DNA of 64,000 bases from Herbaspirillum sp. GTDB lineage: Bacteria > Pseudomonadota > Gammaproteobacteria > Burkholderiales > Burkholderiaceae_D. Every line of letters begins with the position of its first letter. Position 1 is the stretch's first letter. Position numbers and translations under genes: made by a program. The notes under the pieces were generated by a model that was not told where the DNA came from, did no database searches, and worked only from the letters and a program-made list of their open reading frames with translations. Shown piece by piece: positions 9,991-19,533 of this stretch. The stretch lies in the NCBI RefSeq assembly GCF_017744395.1, contig NZ_JAGIBI010000006.1:62001-126000 (forward strand), read 5' to 3'.

Positions 9991-10905
9991 ATGACCGCCA
10001 TCGCCATCGACCCTTCCCGCCGCCAGGCCTTCCTCGGCGGCTTGCTGCTCGCCATCGTCGGCGCCATTTTCTTTTCCGCCAAGGCCATCGTCGCCAAGCT
10101 GATGTACCGCTACCAGGTCGACGCCGTGATGGTGCTCACCTTGCGCATGGTCTTCGCCTTCCCCATGTTCCTCGCCGTGGCGATCTGGAAAGCCCGCAGC
10201 GAGCCGCCGCTGGCGCGCGCCGATTACCTGCGCATCACGGTGCTGGGGCTGCTGGGCTACTACCTGTCCAGCTTCCTCGACTTCCTCGGCCTGCAATACA
10301 TCTCGGCAGGGCTGGAGCGCCTGATCCTGTTTCTGACGCCATCCTTCGTCATGCTGATCGCATTCGCCTTCTTCAAGCGCCGGGTCGGCTGGATCGAGTG
10401 GACGGCGCTGGCGGTGTCCTACTTCGGCACCGTGCTGGTACTGCTGCACGACCTCAACGCCGGCGGCAGCAATGTCATCCTCGGCAGCGTGCTGGTGCTG
10501 GCCTCGGCCTTCACCTACTCGATCTACCTGATCTCTTCCGGCGAGCTGGTGCGCCGCGTCGGCGCGATCCGGCTGGTGGCCTATGCGATGTGCGTGTCCA
10601 CCGTCGCCTGCATGATCCAGTTCTTCGTCCTGCGCGCGCCTGCCGAGCTGTTCGCGCAGGCCGCCGGCGTCTACCAGCTTTCGCTGTTCAACGCGGTGTT
10701 CTGCACCGTGTTGCCGGTGTTCCTGACCATGGTCGCGGTGGCGCGCATCGGCGCCCCGACCGCGGCCCAGGCCGGGCTGGTGGGGCCGGTGTCGACGCTG
10801 TTCATGGGCGCGGCGCTGCTGGATGAGCCGATCACCGGCATCCAGCTGGTCGGCACGGCGCTGGTGCTGTCGGGCATCTGGCTGCTGTCGCGCAAGAAGG
10901 TTTGA
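9991..10905 (+). CDS. EamA-family (DMT) transporter
   Basis: Inner-membrane protein of the drug/metabolite transporter superfamily, with ten predicted hydrophobic helices in two EamA repeats (about residues 15-150 and 160-300). The substrate cannot be read from the sequence; relatives export amino acids or metabolites. The 304 residues are a typical length. A TACAAT sequence just upstream of the ATG could be the -10 box of a nearly leaderless message. Confidence 0.9.
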   Translation: MTAIAIDPSRRQAFLGGLLLAIVGAIFFSAKAIVAKLMYRYQVDAVMVLTLRMVFAFPMFLAVAIWKARSEPPLARADYLRITVLGLLGYYLSSFLDFLGLQYISAGLERLILFLTPSFVMLIAFAFFKRRVGWIEWTALAVSYFGTVLVLLHDLNAGGSNVILGSVLVLASAFTYSIYLISSGELVRRVGAIRLVAYAMCVSTVACMIQFFVLRAPAELFAQAAGVYQLSLFNAVFCTVLPVFLTMVAVARIGAPTAAQAGLVGPVSTLFMGAALLDEPITGIQLVGTALVLSGIWLLSRKKV

Positions 10906-10953
10906 ACGTTCCCGCATTTCATCCGATCACAGCATCAGAACAAGGAGACTGAC

Positions 10954-11928
10954 ATGGCAAAAGCAATCCGCATCAACAAGACCGGAGGCCCCGAGGTGAT
11001 GGAATACGTCGACGTCGAAGTCGGCGATCCCGGGCCGGGCGAGGTGCGCATCCGCCACGCGGCGGTCGGGCTGAACTTCATCGACGTCTATTTCCGCTCC
11101 GGCCTGTATCCGCAGCCGCTGCCCGCCGGCCTGGGGCAAGAGGCGGCCGGCACGATCGAAGCGGTCGGCCCCGGCGTCACCGATTTCAAGGCCGGCGACC
11201 GTGTGGCCTATGCCGGCCGCCCCAACGGCGCCTATGCCGAAGAACGGGTGATGCCGGCCGATATCCTGGTCAAGCTGCCGGACTCGATCGGCTTCGACAC
11301 CGCCGCCGCCATGATGCTGCAAGGGATGACCGTGCAATACCTGCTGCGCCAGACCTACCAGGTCAAGGCCGGCGACACCATCCTGTTCCACGCCGCCGCC
11401 GGCGGCATCGGCCTGATCGCCTGCCAGTGGGCGCGCGCGCTGGGCGTGAACCTGATCGGCACCGTCAGCAGCGACGAGAAGGCGGCGCTGGCCAAGCAAC
11501 ATGGCGCGGCCCACGTGATCAACTACAAGACTGAAAACTTCGTCGAACGCGTCAAGGAAATCACCGGTGGCAAAGGCGTGCCGGTCGTCTACGACTCGAT
11601 CGGCAAGGACACCTTCATCGGTTCGCTGGACTGCCTGCGCCCGCGCGGCATGATGGTCAGCTTCGGCAACGCTTCCGGTCCGGTCGCGCCGTTCGGCGTA
11701 TCGGAACTGGCCTCGCGCGGCTCGCTCTTTCTGACCCGGCCGTCGCTGGGCAACTACGTCGCCACCCGCGCCGATCTCGACGCCACCGCCGGCGACCTGT
11801 TCGCGATGGTCGAAAGCAAGAAGATCGGCATCGAGATCAACCAGCGCTATGCGCTCAAGGATGTGGGCCAGGCGCATGCCGACCTGGAAGCGCGCAAGAC
11901 CACCGGCTCGACCATCCTGATGCCCTGA
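10954..11928 (+). CDS. NADPH:quinone oxidoreductase, zinc-less MDR family
   Basis: Medium-chain dehydrogenase/reductase close to E. coli QorA, predicted to reduce quinones with NADPH. The GroES-like N-terminal part includes GLNFIDVYFRSGLYP and GLGQEAAGTIEAVGPGV. The nucleotide-binding motif HAAAGGIGLIACQWARALG follows near residue 150. The zinc-ligand cysteines of alcohol dehydrogenases are absent, as expected. AAGGAG lies eight bases before the ATG. The 324 residues match the family. Confidence 0.94.
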   Translation: MAKAIRINKTGGPEVMEYVDVEVGDPGPGEVRIRHAAVGLNFIDVYFRSGLYPQPLPAGLGQEAAGTIEAVGPGVTDFKAGDRVAYAGRPNGAYAEERVMPADILVKLPDSIGFDTAAAMMLQGMTVQYLLRQTYQVKAGDTILFHAAAGGIGLIACQWARALGVNLIGTVSSDEKAALAKQHGAAHVINYKTENFVERVKEITGGKGVPVVYDSIGKDTFIGSLDCLRPRGMMVSFGNASGPVAPFGVSELASRGSLFLTRPSLGNYVATRADLDATAGDLFAMVESKKIGIEINQRYALKDVGQAHADLEARKTTGSTILMP

Positions 11929-11957
11929 CCCGGCCGAGACACCTGGGAGTGAACGAC

Positions 11958-12128
11958 ATGAATGGTTTGCAGAATGACCCCGGACAGCGCAATCCGATGA
12001 AACACCCGCCGGAGCAGCCGGCGGGGGAGGAGGGGGCGCCCAAGTTCGGCCGCTTGCTGGTGGTGCTGATCCTGGCCGTGCTGCTGATCGTGGCGATCAC
12101 CTTCGGCAGCGAAGCCTATTTTTCGTAA
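11958..12128 (+). CDS. 56-residue single-span membrane protein
   Basis: Short open frame that I recognise as a gene by its structure. A GGGAG ribosome site (11945-11949) sits eight bases before the ATG, a charged, proline-rich N-terminal 30 residues follows, and then comes one hydrophobic helix (LLVVLILAVLLIVAITF). It starts 29 bp after qor in the same direction, so it is probably co-transcribed. I do not recognise the family. Small membrane proteins of this type often bind larger membrane complexes, but nothing here shows a partner. Confidence 0.7.
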   Translation: MNGLQNDPGQRNPMKHPPEQPAGEEGAPKFGRLLVVLILAVLLIVAITFGSEAYFS

Positions 12129-12154
12129 TTTCGTCAGCGCCGCGAGCCGGCCTA

Positions 12155-12826
12155 TCATTTGCCGCTTTTTGCGTCTTTGGCGTCCTTTGCGTCTTTTTCG
12201 ACTTCGATCTTGATGTGCCGGGTCACCCCGCTGGGGCCGGGGAAGCCGGTGAACGCCGCGCGCACCATGTAGGGCATCACGGCGGCCAGGCCGCCGCGGC
12301 TGCCTTCGCTGTCGACCACCACGTCATACAGCGACTTGCCGTCGCCGGCGTTGGCGATGCCGATCTGCAGGCGGCGCAGGAACACCGGATAGCTGGTGGT
12401 CTGCATCGGGCCGCCGTACCAGAACGGATCGTAGAACGGCCCGTAGGGGCCGTAGAAGCCGTAAGGATGAGGGCCGAAACGGCCCCAGCCGGGCGGCGGG
12501 CCGTAGAAGAAGGGATCGTAGGCCGGGCGGGTCACCACCACCTGTTCGGTGTTCACGCCGTAGCGGAAGCTGACGGCGAGCTGGGCCGACTTCCTGTCGG
12601 CCGCTTCGGTGAAACCCAGGGCCTGCAATTGCTGGCCGATCAAGCGGGCATAGTTGCCGTATTCGAGATTGTTCTCCTGCTCCTTGTTGGGGGCGAATAC
12701 ATAGGATTTGCCGTTGGCGTCGGCCGGCCAGGCATGGAAGGCGGTCACATCGCTTTCGACCACGGAAGCGCAACCGGACAGCAGCAGGCCGGCGGCCGCG
12801 GCGAATAAAAAGAGCCAGCGTTTCAT
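12155..12826 (-). CDS. DUF4136-type lipoprotein
   Basis: Predicted outer-membrane or periplasmic lipoprotein: the signal MKRWLFLFAAAAGLLLSGC ends in a lipobox (LLSGC). I place the start at 12826, where a GGAGAT ribosome site precedes the ATG; an open frame continues upstream to 12979 without such support. The mature part resembles DUF4136 proteins (YGNYARLIGQQLQALGF; SFRYGVNTE) and has a Pro/Gly/Tyr/Phe-rich middle. The C terminus carries three DAK repeats. The function of the family is unknown. Confidence 0.85.
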   Translation of the reverse strand: MKRWLFLFAAAAGLLLSGCASVVESDVTAFHAWPADANGKSYVFAPNKEQENNLEYGNYARLIGQQLQALGFTEAADRKSAQLAVSFRYGVNTEQVVVTRPAYDPFFYGPPPGWGRFGPHPYGFYGPYGPFYDPFWYGGPMQTTSYPVFLRRLQIGIANAGDGKSLYDVVVDSEGSRGGLAAVMPYMVRAAFTGFPGPSGVTRHIKIEVEKDAKDAKDAKSGK

Positions 12827-13025
12827 TGAATATCTCCAATCCTGTTCTTGCATCGACCAAGCTTCGACCCGCGATGATGCGTTTCGATCCCGGTCAGGCA
12901 TACGCCTATTGTAGGATGGCGCCATCGCGCCAGGCGGCGTATATCCGAAAATGATTGGTAAAATCTGGCTTTGGCCCATCGCGGCCGGTTTTTTCCCATC
13001 TCATCTCCTTTCCCGGACAGGCTCC

Positions 13026-15719
13026 ATGCGCACCGATACGCCACAGACGATCCACCGTAAAGACTACGCCGCCCCCAACTATCTGGTCGATACCGTTGAA
13101 ATGGGATTCGACCTGGAACCCGCCGCCACCCGCGTGGCGACCCGCATTGCCATGCGCCGCAACCCGGCGGCGGCCGGCCGCGACATCGTCCTGTTCGGCG
13201 AAGAGCTGGAGCTGGTCGCGCTGCGCATGAACGGCAAGGCGCTGGCCAAGGGCGACTACCGCCTGGCCGGCCACGTGCTGACCATTCCCGCCGCGCCAGC
13301 CAAGGCGGTGCTGGAGATCGAGACGATCACCCACCCCGACCGCAATACCTCGCTGATGGGCTTGTACGTTTCCAACGGCAATTTCTTCACCCAGTGCGAA
13401 GCCGAGGGCTTCCGCAAGATCACCTTCTTCCCGGACCGCCCGGACGTGATGGCGAAGTACACCGTCATGTTGCGCGCCGACAAGAAGAAATATCCGGTGC
13501 TGCTGTCCAACGGCAACCTGGTCGAGCAGGGCGACCTGCCCGGTGGCCGCCACTACGCCAAGTGGGAAGACCCGTTCAAGAAGCCGTCCTACCTGTTCGC
13601 GCTGGTGGCCGGCGACCTGGTCTGCCAGGAAGAGACCTACAAGCTCAAGTCAGGCCGCCAGGCGCTGCTGCAGGTATGGGTGGAAGAGGGCAACCTCGAC
13701 AAGACCCAGCATGCGATGGATTCGCTCAAGAACAGCATTGCCTGGGATGTCGAGCGCTTCGGCCTGGAGCTGGACCTGGACCGCTTCATGATCGTCGCCG
13801 TCGGCGACTTCAACATGGGCGCGATGGAAAACAAGGGCCTCAACATCTTCAACACCAAGTACGTGCTGGCCAACCCGCGCATCGCCACCGACATCGACTT
13901 CGCCAACATCGAAGCCGTGGTCGGCCACGAATACTTCCACAACTGGACCGGCAACCGCGTGACTTGCCGCGACTGGTTCCAGCTGTCGCTCAAGGAAGGC
14001 CTTACCGTCTTCCGCGACCAGGAGTTCTCGGCCGACATGATCGGCACCGACAGCGGCCGCGCCGTCAAGCGCATCGACGACGTGCGCGTGCTGCGCCAGG
14101 CGCAGTTCCCGGAAGACGCTGGCCCGATGGCGCACCCGGTGCGTCCCGACTCCTACGTCGAGATCAACAACTTCTACACCGTCACCATCTACGAAAAAGG
14201 CGCCGAAGTGGTGCGCATGTACCAGACCCTGTTGGGCCGCAAGGGCTTCCGCAAGGGCATGGACCTGTACTTCAAGCGCCATGACGGCCAGGCCGTGACC
14301 TGCGACGATTTCCGCGCCGCCATGGCCGACGCCAACAAGCGCGACCTGGGCCAGTTCGAACGCTGGTACAGCCAGTCCGGCACGCCGCAGGTCGACGCCA
14401 GCACGCGTTACGACGCCAAGCGCAAGACCCTGGAGCTGACGCTGCAGCAAAGCTGCCCGCCGACGCCCGGCCAGAAGAAGAAACTGCCGTTCCATATTCC
14501 CGTCGCGGTCGGCCTGCTGGACGCCAAGGGGCGCGACATCCCCCTGCGGCTCGAAGGCGAGGGCGCCGCCGCGGCGGCCGGCACCCGCGTGCTGGAGCTG
14601 ACCGAGGCCAGGCAGACCTTCCGCTTCGTCGGCATCGATGCGGCGCCGGTGCCGTCGATCCTGCGCGGCTTCTCGGCGCCGGTGGTGCTGAAATACGAAT
14701 ACAGCGATGCCGAGCTGGCCTTCCTGATGGCGCATGACAGCGACCCCTTCAACCGCTGGGAAGCCGGACAGCGGCTGGCCATGCGTCGCCTGCTGAACCT
14801 GACGGTCGCGGTGCAGGCCGCGCGCCAGTCGGGCCATGTGGTGGCGGTCGATACCGTGCTCAACAACATCGAAAACGACGGCGCCCTGGCCGATGCCCTG
14901 CGCGCCACGCTCAACGACGCATCGCTCGACCCGGCCTTCCGCGAACTGGCGCTGACGTTGCCGTCGGAAACCATGATCGCCGAGCAGATGGAAGTGATCG
15001 ACCCGCATGCCATCCACATCGCCCGCCAGTTCCTGCGCCGCTCGCTGGCGCGCGAGTTGCGCGGCGACCTGCTGGACGCCTATCGCGCCAACCAGACGCC
15101 CGGCGCCTACAGCCCGGACGCCGCATCGAGCGGCCGCCGCGCCCTCAAGAACGTGGCGCTGTCCTACCTGGCAGAACTGGACGATGACGAAGCGCTGGCA
15201 CTGGCGCAGCGCCAGGACGCCGAGGCCAACAACATGACCGACCGCCTAGCCGCGTTGGCGGCGCTGCTCAACAGCACAGCCGGCGGCAACGGCGAAGCGC
15301 TGCAGCGTTTCTACCACGAATTCGAAGACGAGGCGTTGGTCATCGACAAGTGGTTCACGCTGCAGGCCACGGCGCGCCATGCCGACGTCAACACGGTGCG
15401 CTCGCTGGCCGGCCATCCGGCGTTCACGCTGAAGAACCCCAACCGCGCGCGCAGCCTGATCTTCAGCTTCTGCAACGGCAACCCGTCGGCGTTCCACGCG
15501 GCCGACGGCAACGGCTACACCTTCTGGGCCGAGCAGGTGATCGCGCTCAACGGCACCAACCCGCAGGTCGCCGCGCGCCTGGCGCGCAGCCTCGACCGCT
15601 GGCGCAAGTACACCCCGGCGCTGCAGGAAAAGATGCGCCTGGCGCTGCAGCAGGTGGCGTCCTCGCCCAACCTGTCGCGCGACGTGGCCGAAGTCGTCAC
15701 CAAGGCGCTGGCGAACTAA
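13026..15719 (+). CDS. pepN: Aminopeptidase N (M1 family)
   Basis: Zinc metallopeptidase that removes N-terminal residues from peptides in the cytoplasm. The exopeptidase motif GAMEN is at residues 265-269. The zinc site is HEYFH at 301-305 with the third ligand Glu324. The ATG at 13026 gives MRTDTPQTIHRKDY, which agrees with the E. coli start; the frame is open further upstream but shows no signal peptide. The 897 residues are near the family's usual 870-890. fbp follows after 30 bp. Confidence 0.96.
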   Translation: MRTDTPQTIHRKDYAAPNYLVDTVEMGFDLEPAATRVATRIAMRRNPAAAGRDIVLFGEELELVALRMNGKALAKGDYRLAGHVLTIPAAPAKAVLEIETITHPDRNTSLMGLYVSNGNFFTQCEAEGFRKITFFPDRPDVMAKYTVMLRADKKKYPVLLSNGNLVEQGDLPGGRHYAKWEDPFKKPSYLFALVAGDLVCQEETYKLKSGRQALLQVWVEEGNLDKTQHAMDSLKNSIAWDVERFGLELDLDRFMIVAVGDFNMGAMENKGLNIFNTKYVLANPRIATDIDFANIEAVVGHEYFHNWTGNRVTCRDWFQLSLKEGLTVFRDQEFSADMIGTDSGRAVKRIDDVRVLRQAQFPEDAGPMAHPVRPDSYVEINNFYTVTIYEKGAEVVRMYQTLLGRKGFRKGMDLYFKRHDGQAVTCDDFRAAMADANKRDLGQFERWYSQSGTPQVDASTRYDAKRKTLELTLQQSCPPTPGQKKKLPFHIPVAVGLLDAKGRDIPLRLEGEGAAAAAGTRVLELTEARQTFRFVGIDAAPVPSILRGFSAPVVLKYEYSDAELAFLMAHDSDPFNRWEAGQRLAMRRLLNLTVAVQAARQSGHVVAVDTVLNNIENDGALADALRATLNDASLDPAFRELALTLPSETMIAEQMEVIDPHAIHIARQFLRRSLARELRGDLLDAYRANQTPGAYSPDAASSGRRALKNVALSYLAELDDDEALALAQRQDAEANNMTDRLAALAALLNSTAGGNGEALQRFYHEFEDEALVIDKWFTLQATARHADVNTVRSLAGHPAFTLKNPNRARSLIFSFCNGNPSAFHAADGNGYTFWAEQVIALNGTNPQVAARLARSLDRWRKYTPALQEKMRLALQQVASSPNLSRDVAEVVTKALAN

Positions 15720-15749
15720 GAATCTGTTTAATTTAAAAGGAAGACCACC

Positions 15750-16751
15750 ATGAAACGCATCAGCCTTACGCAACACCTCATCGAGCAGCAGCGCCTGCAC
15801 AACAAGATCCCCTCCGAACTGCGCCTGTTGATCGAAGTCGTCGGCCGCGCCTGCAAGTCGATTTCGCACGCCGTCGGCAAGGGCGCGCTGGGCGAAGTGC
15901 TGGGCAGCGCCGGCAGCGAGAACGTGCAGGGCGAAGTCCAGAAGAAGCTGGACGTGATCTCCAACGAGATCCTGCTGGAAGCCAACGAATGGGGCGGCCA
16001 CCTGGCGGCCATGGCGTCCGAGGAAATGGAGACCATCCACCGCATTCCCAACCGCTATCCCAAGGGCGAATACCTGCTGATGTTCGATCCGCTGGACGGC
16101 TCCTCCAATATCGACGTCAACGTCTCCATCGGCACCATCTTCTCGGTGCTCAAGGCGCCGGACGGCATGACCGAGCCGAGCGAAAAGGACTTCATGCAGC
16201 CCGGCACCAGGCAGGTCGCCGCCGGCTACGCCGTGTACGGCCCTCAGACCGTGCTGGTGCTGACCACCGGCGACGGCGTGCACTGCTTCACGCTGGACCG
16301 CGAAATGGGCGCCTGGGTGCTCACGCAAAAGGATATCCAGATCCCGGCCGACACCAAGGAATTCGCCATCAACGCTTCCAACCAGCGCCACTGGTTCCCG
16401 CCGGTCAAGCGTTACGTCGACGAAATGCTGGCCGGCACCACCGGCCCGCGCGGCAAGGACTTCAACATGCGCTGGATCGCCTCGATGGTGGCTGACGTGC
16501 ACCGCATCCTGAACCGCGGCGGCATCTTCATGTACCCGGCCGACGCCCGCGAACCGGAAAAGCCGGGCAAGCTGCGCCTGATGTACGAAGCCAACCCGAT
16601 GGCCTTCATCGTCGAGCAGGCCGGCGGCGCCGCCACCGACGGCAAGCAGCGCATCCTCGACATCCAGCCGGAAAAGCTGCACCAGCGCGTGGCGGTGTTC
16701 CTGGGTTCGAAGAACGAAGTGGAGCGTGTGACTTCCTATCACAAGGAATAA
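15750..16751 (+). CDS. fbp: Fructose-1,6-bisphosphatase class I
   Basis: Hydrolyses fructose-1,6-bisphosphate to fructose-6-phosphate in gluconeogenesis. The metal- and substrate-binding motif [13 protein letters not shown] is intact, and the 333 residues are typical. AAAAGGAAG precedes the ATG. It follows pepN by 30 bp and ends at a hairpin terminator. Confidence 0.97.
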   Translation: MKRISLTQHLIEQQRLHNKIPSELRLLIEVVGRACKSISHAVGKGALGEVLGSAGSENVQGEVQKKLDVISNEILLEANEWGGHLAAMASEEMETIHRIPNRYPKGEYLLMFDPLDGSSNIDVNVSIGTIFSVLKAPDGMTEPSEKDFMQPGTRQVAAGYAVYGPQTVLVLTTGDGVHCFTLDREMGAWVLTQKDIQIPADTKEFAINASNQRHWFPPVKRYVDEMLAGTTGPRGKDFNMRWIASMVADVHRILNRGGIFMYPADAREPEKPGKLRLMYEANPMAFIVEQAGGAATDGKQRILDIQPEKLHQRVAVFLGSKNEVERVTSYHKE

Positions 16752-16801
16752 GCGGAACAGGCTGAGTCGCCCGGGGGAATGCCCCCTCGTACACAATGGG
16801 A

Positions 16802-16837
16802 AACGGCGCCGTGCTTCACGCGGGTGCCGTTTTTTTA
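16802..16837 (+). terminator. Rho-independent terminator after fbp
   Basis: Nine-pair stem AACGGCGCC / GGTGCCGTT (one G-U pair), followed by seven T. The T run overlaps the last codons of the oppositely read cyclase gene, so the terminator is shared with coding sequence. Confidence 0.85.
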
Positions 16838-18400
16838 TGCCTCGTGTCCGGGCAGCTGCCTGGCCGGCCGCACCTGGTTGCGCCCGCCGCGCTTGGCTTC
16901 ATACAGCGCGGCATCGGCCTGGCCGACCAGTTCTTCGATCGGCGGGACATGCTGCCGGTCCGGCAGGATACTGTTGTAACCGGCGCTCACGGTGACTACG
17001 CCGGCAGGGTTGGCGCTGTGCGCGATGTTCAGCGCCTGGATGCCGGCGCGAATCCGTTCCGCCATCTGCGCCGCGCCGGTCTCGTCGGTGTTGGGCAGCA
17101 GCAGCAGCATTTCTTCGCCGCCGTAGCGTACTGCCAGGTCGCCCGGCCGGCGCTCCATCTCCTTGAGCATTTTCCCGACCCGGCGCAGGCATTCGTCGCC
17201 GGCCTGGTGGCCGTAGATGTCGTTGTATTGCTTGAAGAAGTCGACGTCGATCAGCACCAGCGACAACGGCCCGCCGCCGCGGGCGGCGCGCCGGTATTCC
17301 TTGGCCAGCGTATCGTCGAAATGGCGGCGGTTGGCCAGCCCGGTCAGGCCATCCTGGTGGGCCAGCATTTCCAGGGTACGGTTGAGTTCCTGCAGTTCGT
17401 TCTTGGCGGCCACGGCTTTGCGTTCGGCTTTCATGCGCAGTTCGATCTGCCCGATCAGGTGCCGGCCGAAAGTGGCGATGATGAACAGCAGCAGCAATAC
17501 GCCCAGGCTGTAGACCATGATTTCCCGGTGCCAGTCGTCCAGCGCATCGTCTTCGGACAAGGCGACCATGGCCACCAGCGGATATTTGTCGAGCGCCTGG
17601 TAGCTCAACATCCTGCGTACGCCATCGATGCGCGATTTATAGGTGTGTACCCCGTTCGGAGCGGCCTGCAGCAATTGGCGGAACAGCAGGCTGTCGCTGA
17701 AGTCCCGGTTGATCAACTGCTCGTCGAAAGGTTGGCGCGTGAGCAAAGTCCCGTTGCGCAGCAGCAATCCTATCGCGCCGTTGAGGCCGACATCGAAGGT
17801 GCGGTAGAACCGGGTGAAGTAGTCCAGCTCTATCGTCGCCAGGGCGATGCCGGCAAAGCTGCCGTCGCGATGATTGATGCGCCTGGAAACCGGGATCACC
17901 CAGTGGTTGGTGCTGCGGCTGCGCAGTACGGCGCCGATCAGCACCGACGGTTCGTCGTGGTCGCGATGGTAGATGAAGTAGGCGCGGTCGCTGTTGTTGC
18001 CCTGCGGATGCGCATCGCCGGAGGAGTTGACGATCCATCGGCCCGTCTCGTCGCTGACCAGCAGGCCGTCCAGCGCCGGCATTTCTTCGGAAAGACGGCG
18101 CAGCAGCGGCGCCATTTCCGTCACCAGGGGACTGCCCATGCCCAGCATGGTGGCGCGGTCGACCACGTTGAGCAGCAGTCCATCGATGCCCTGGAAGGTG
18201 TCGTTGGCATGCTGCGCCAGCGCCTTGGCCATGTTGCCGGAAGCTATCCGGGCATTGTCCAGGTCGCTGCGCCGGGCATTCCAGCTTTGCCAGGCATACA
18301 GTACGGTAATGGCCGCGCAGGCCAGCACCACAAACAGCTTGGCGCGTCTGGATACGGGATGCATCGCCTCCTGGCGTTCTTCTGGCCGTACCGGTTGCAT
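16835..18400 (-). CDS. Membrane diguanylate cyclase with periplasmic sensor and GGEEM site
   Basis: Predicted enzyme that makes cyclic di-GMP from two GTP. One membrane helix lies near residues 21-41, then a Cache-like periplasmic sensor domain of about 250 residues (with YFIYHRDHDEPSVLIGAVLRSRST), a second helix near residue 300, and the GGDEF domain from about residue 345. The signature reads GGEEM (427-431), not GGEEF. The product-inhibition site RxxD is present as RPGD (418-421). The other catalytic motifs (DVDFFKQYNDIYGHQAGD) look intact, so I expect activity. A paralogue with the same layout lies at 19534-21186. Confidence 0.92.
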   Translation of the reverse strand: MQPVRPEERQEAMHPVSRRAKLFVVLACAAITVLYAWQSWNARRSDLDNARIASGNMAKALAQHANDTFQGIDGLLLNVVDRATMLGMGSPLVTEMAPLLRRLSEEMPALDGLLVSDETGRWIVNSSGDAHPQGNNSDRAYFIYHRDHDEPSVLIGAVLRSRSTNHWVIPVSRRINHRDGSFAGIALATIELDYFTRFYRTFDVGLNGAIGLLLRNGTLLTRQPFDEQLINRDFSDSLLFRQLLQAAPNGVHTYKSRIDGVRRMLSYQALDKYPLVAMVALSEDDALDDWHREIMVYSLGVLLLLFIIATFGRHLIGQIELRMKAERKAVAAKNELQELNRTLEMLAHQDGLTGLANRRHFDDTLAKEYRRAARGGGPLSLVLIDVDFFKQYNDIYGHQAGDECLRRVGKMLKEMERRPGDLAVRYGGEEMLLLLPNTDETGAAQMAERIRAGIQALNIAHSANPAGVVTVSAGYNSILPDRQHVPPIEELVGQADAALYEAKRGGRNQVRPARQLPGHEA

Positions 18401-18582
18401 GCGAATACCCCTTGAAATCGGAACCGGCCGCCTGTCCCGTCTCCTTGGACGGCGGCCGTCAGAACTTGTTTGCGGCCGGCTCCGATGCGGTAGTCGTCCC
18501 GCTCAAGCCGCGCACAAGCTCTGCAGTCCAGTATAGATAGAAGGTTAAGGCCGCAGCCGGAAAAGTGAGGGGGAAAACCTGT

Positions 18583-19476
18583 TTAATTCGCAGGCCTGCG
18601 CATGAGCCGGATGCTGTGCACGGCGGTGAGTCCCACCGACATCCAGATCGGCACGTAGGTGCCCAGCTGGGCGGCGCCGAGCGATTCGCCCAGCACCGCC
18701 ATGGCGACCAATACCAGCAGCACCGGCTCGACGTAGCCGAGGATGCCGAACAATCCCATCGGCAGCAATTTGCCGGCGCGCAAGTAGCCGGTCAGCGCCA
18801 CCATGCTGATGATGCCCAGTCCGGGCAGCAGCAAGTACATCGCGGGTTCCCGCACGGCAAGCCCGGCCGAGCCGTTCAGCGCCAGGGCCAGGGCGGCCGC
18901 CGGCAGCAGCAGCAACAGCTCGATGGTGAACAGCAGCAGCGAATCAAGCTTGATGCGGCGGCGCAAGATGAAATACGGCGGATAGCCCAGCGCCACCAGC
19001 AGCGTGGGCCAGGAAAACGCGCGCGTCATCCATAGCTCGTGGGCCACGCCGGCCAGTGCGCACAGTACCGCCATGCGCTGCAGCATATCGAGGCGTTCGC
19101 CGTAATGGAAGCGTCCCACCAGCACCATCGCCAGCGGCAGCAGGAAATATCCCAGCGACACTTCCAGCGCGCGGCCGTTGACCGGAGCCCACAGGAACAG
19201 CCATTGCTGCACGCCCAGCATGGCTGCCATGGCCAGCAGCGACAGGGATTTGACGGGATCGCCGGCGATCTCGCCGCAGGCCGCCCGCAGTTGCGCGCCG
19301 TGGCGGCGCCAGGCGATCACGGCCAGCACCGCCACGGTGGTCCAGACGATGCGCCAGGCGAAGATGTCCAGGCCGTCGAGCGGCGCCAGCAGGCGGGTAT
19401 AGCCGGAAAGGACGGCGAACAGCGCGGAGGCCAGCACGGACAGGCCGATGCCGCGGGCGGTTTCATGGTGATTCAT
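18583..19476 (-). CDS. RarD-like EamA transporter
   Basis: Ten-helix inner-membrane protein of the DMT superfamily. It resembles RarD, whose substrate is not firmly known. The start MNHHETARGIGLSVLASALF at 19476 matches the RarD N terminus; an ATG at 19506 would add ten residues without support, and neither has a clear ribosome site. It lies between the two cyclase genes in the same direction, 58 bp from the upstream one. Confidence 0.86.
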   Translation of the reverse strand: MNHHETARGIGLSVLASALFAVLSGYTRLLAPLDGLDIFAWRIVWTTVAVLAVIAWRRHGAQLRAACGEIAGDPVKSLSLLAMAAMLGVQQWLFLWAPVNGRALEVSLGYFLLPLAMVLVGRFHYGERLDMLQRMAVLCALAGVAHELWMTRAFSWPTLLVALGYPPYFILRRRIKLDSLLLFTIELLLLLPAAALALALNGSAGLAVREPAMYLLLPGLGIISMVALTGYLRAGKLLPMGLFGILGYVEPVLLVLVAMAVLGESLGAAQLGTYVPIWMSVGLTAVHSIRLMRRPAN

Positions 19477-19533
19477 ACGATGCCAATCGGGTTGACCGGT
19501 ACGCATGGGTTGCTGACCGGCAAAGACGCGATT

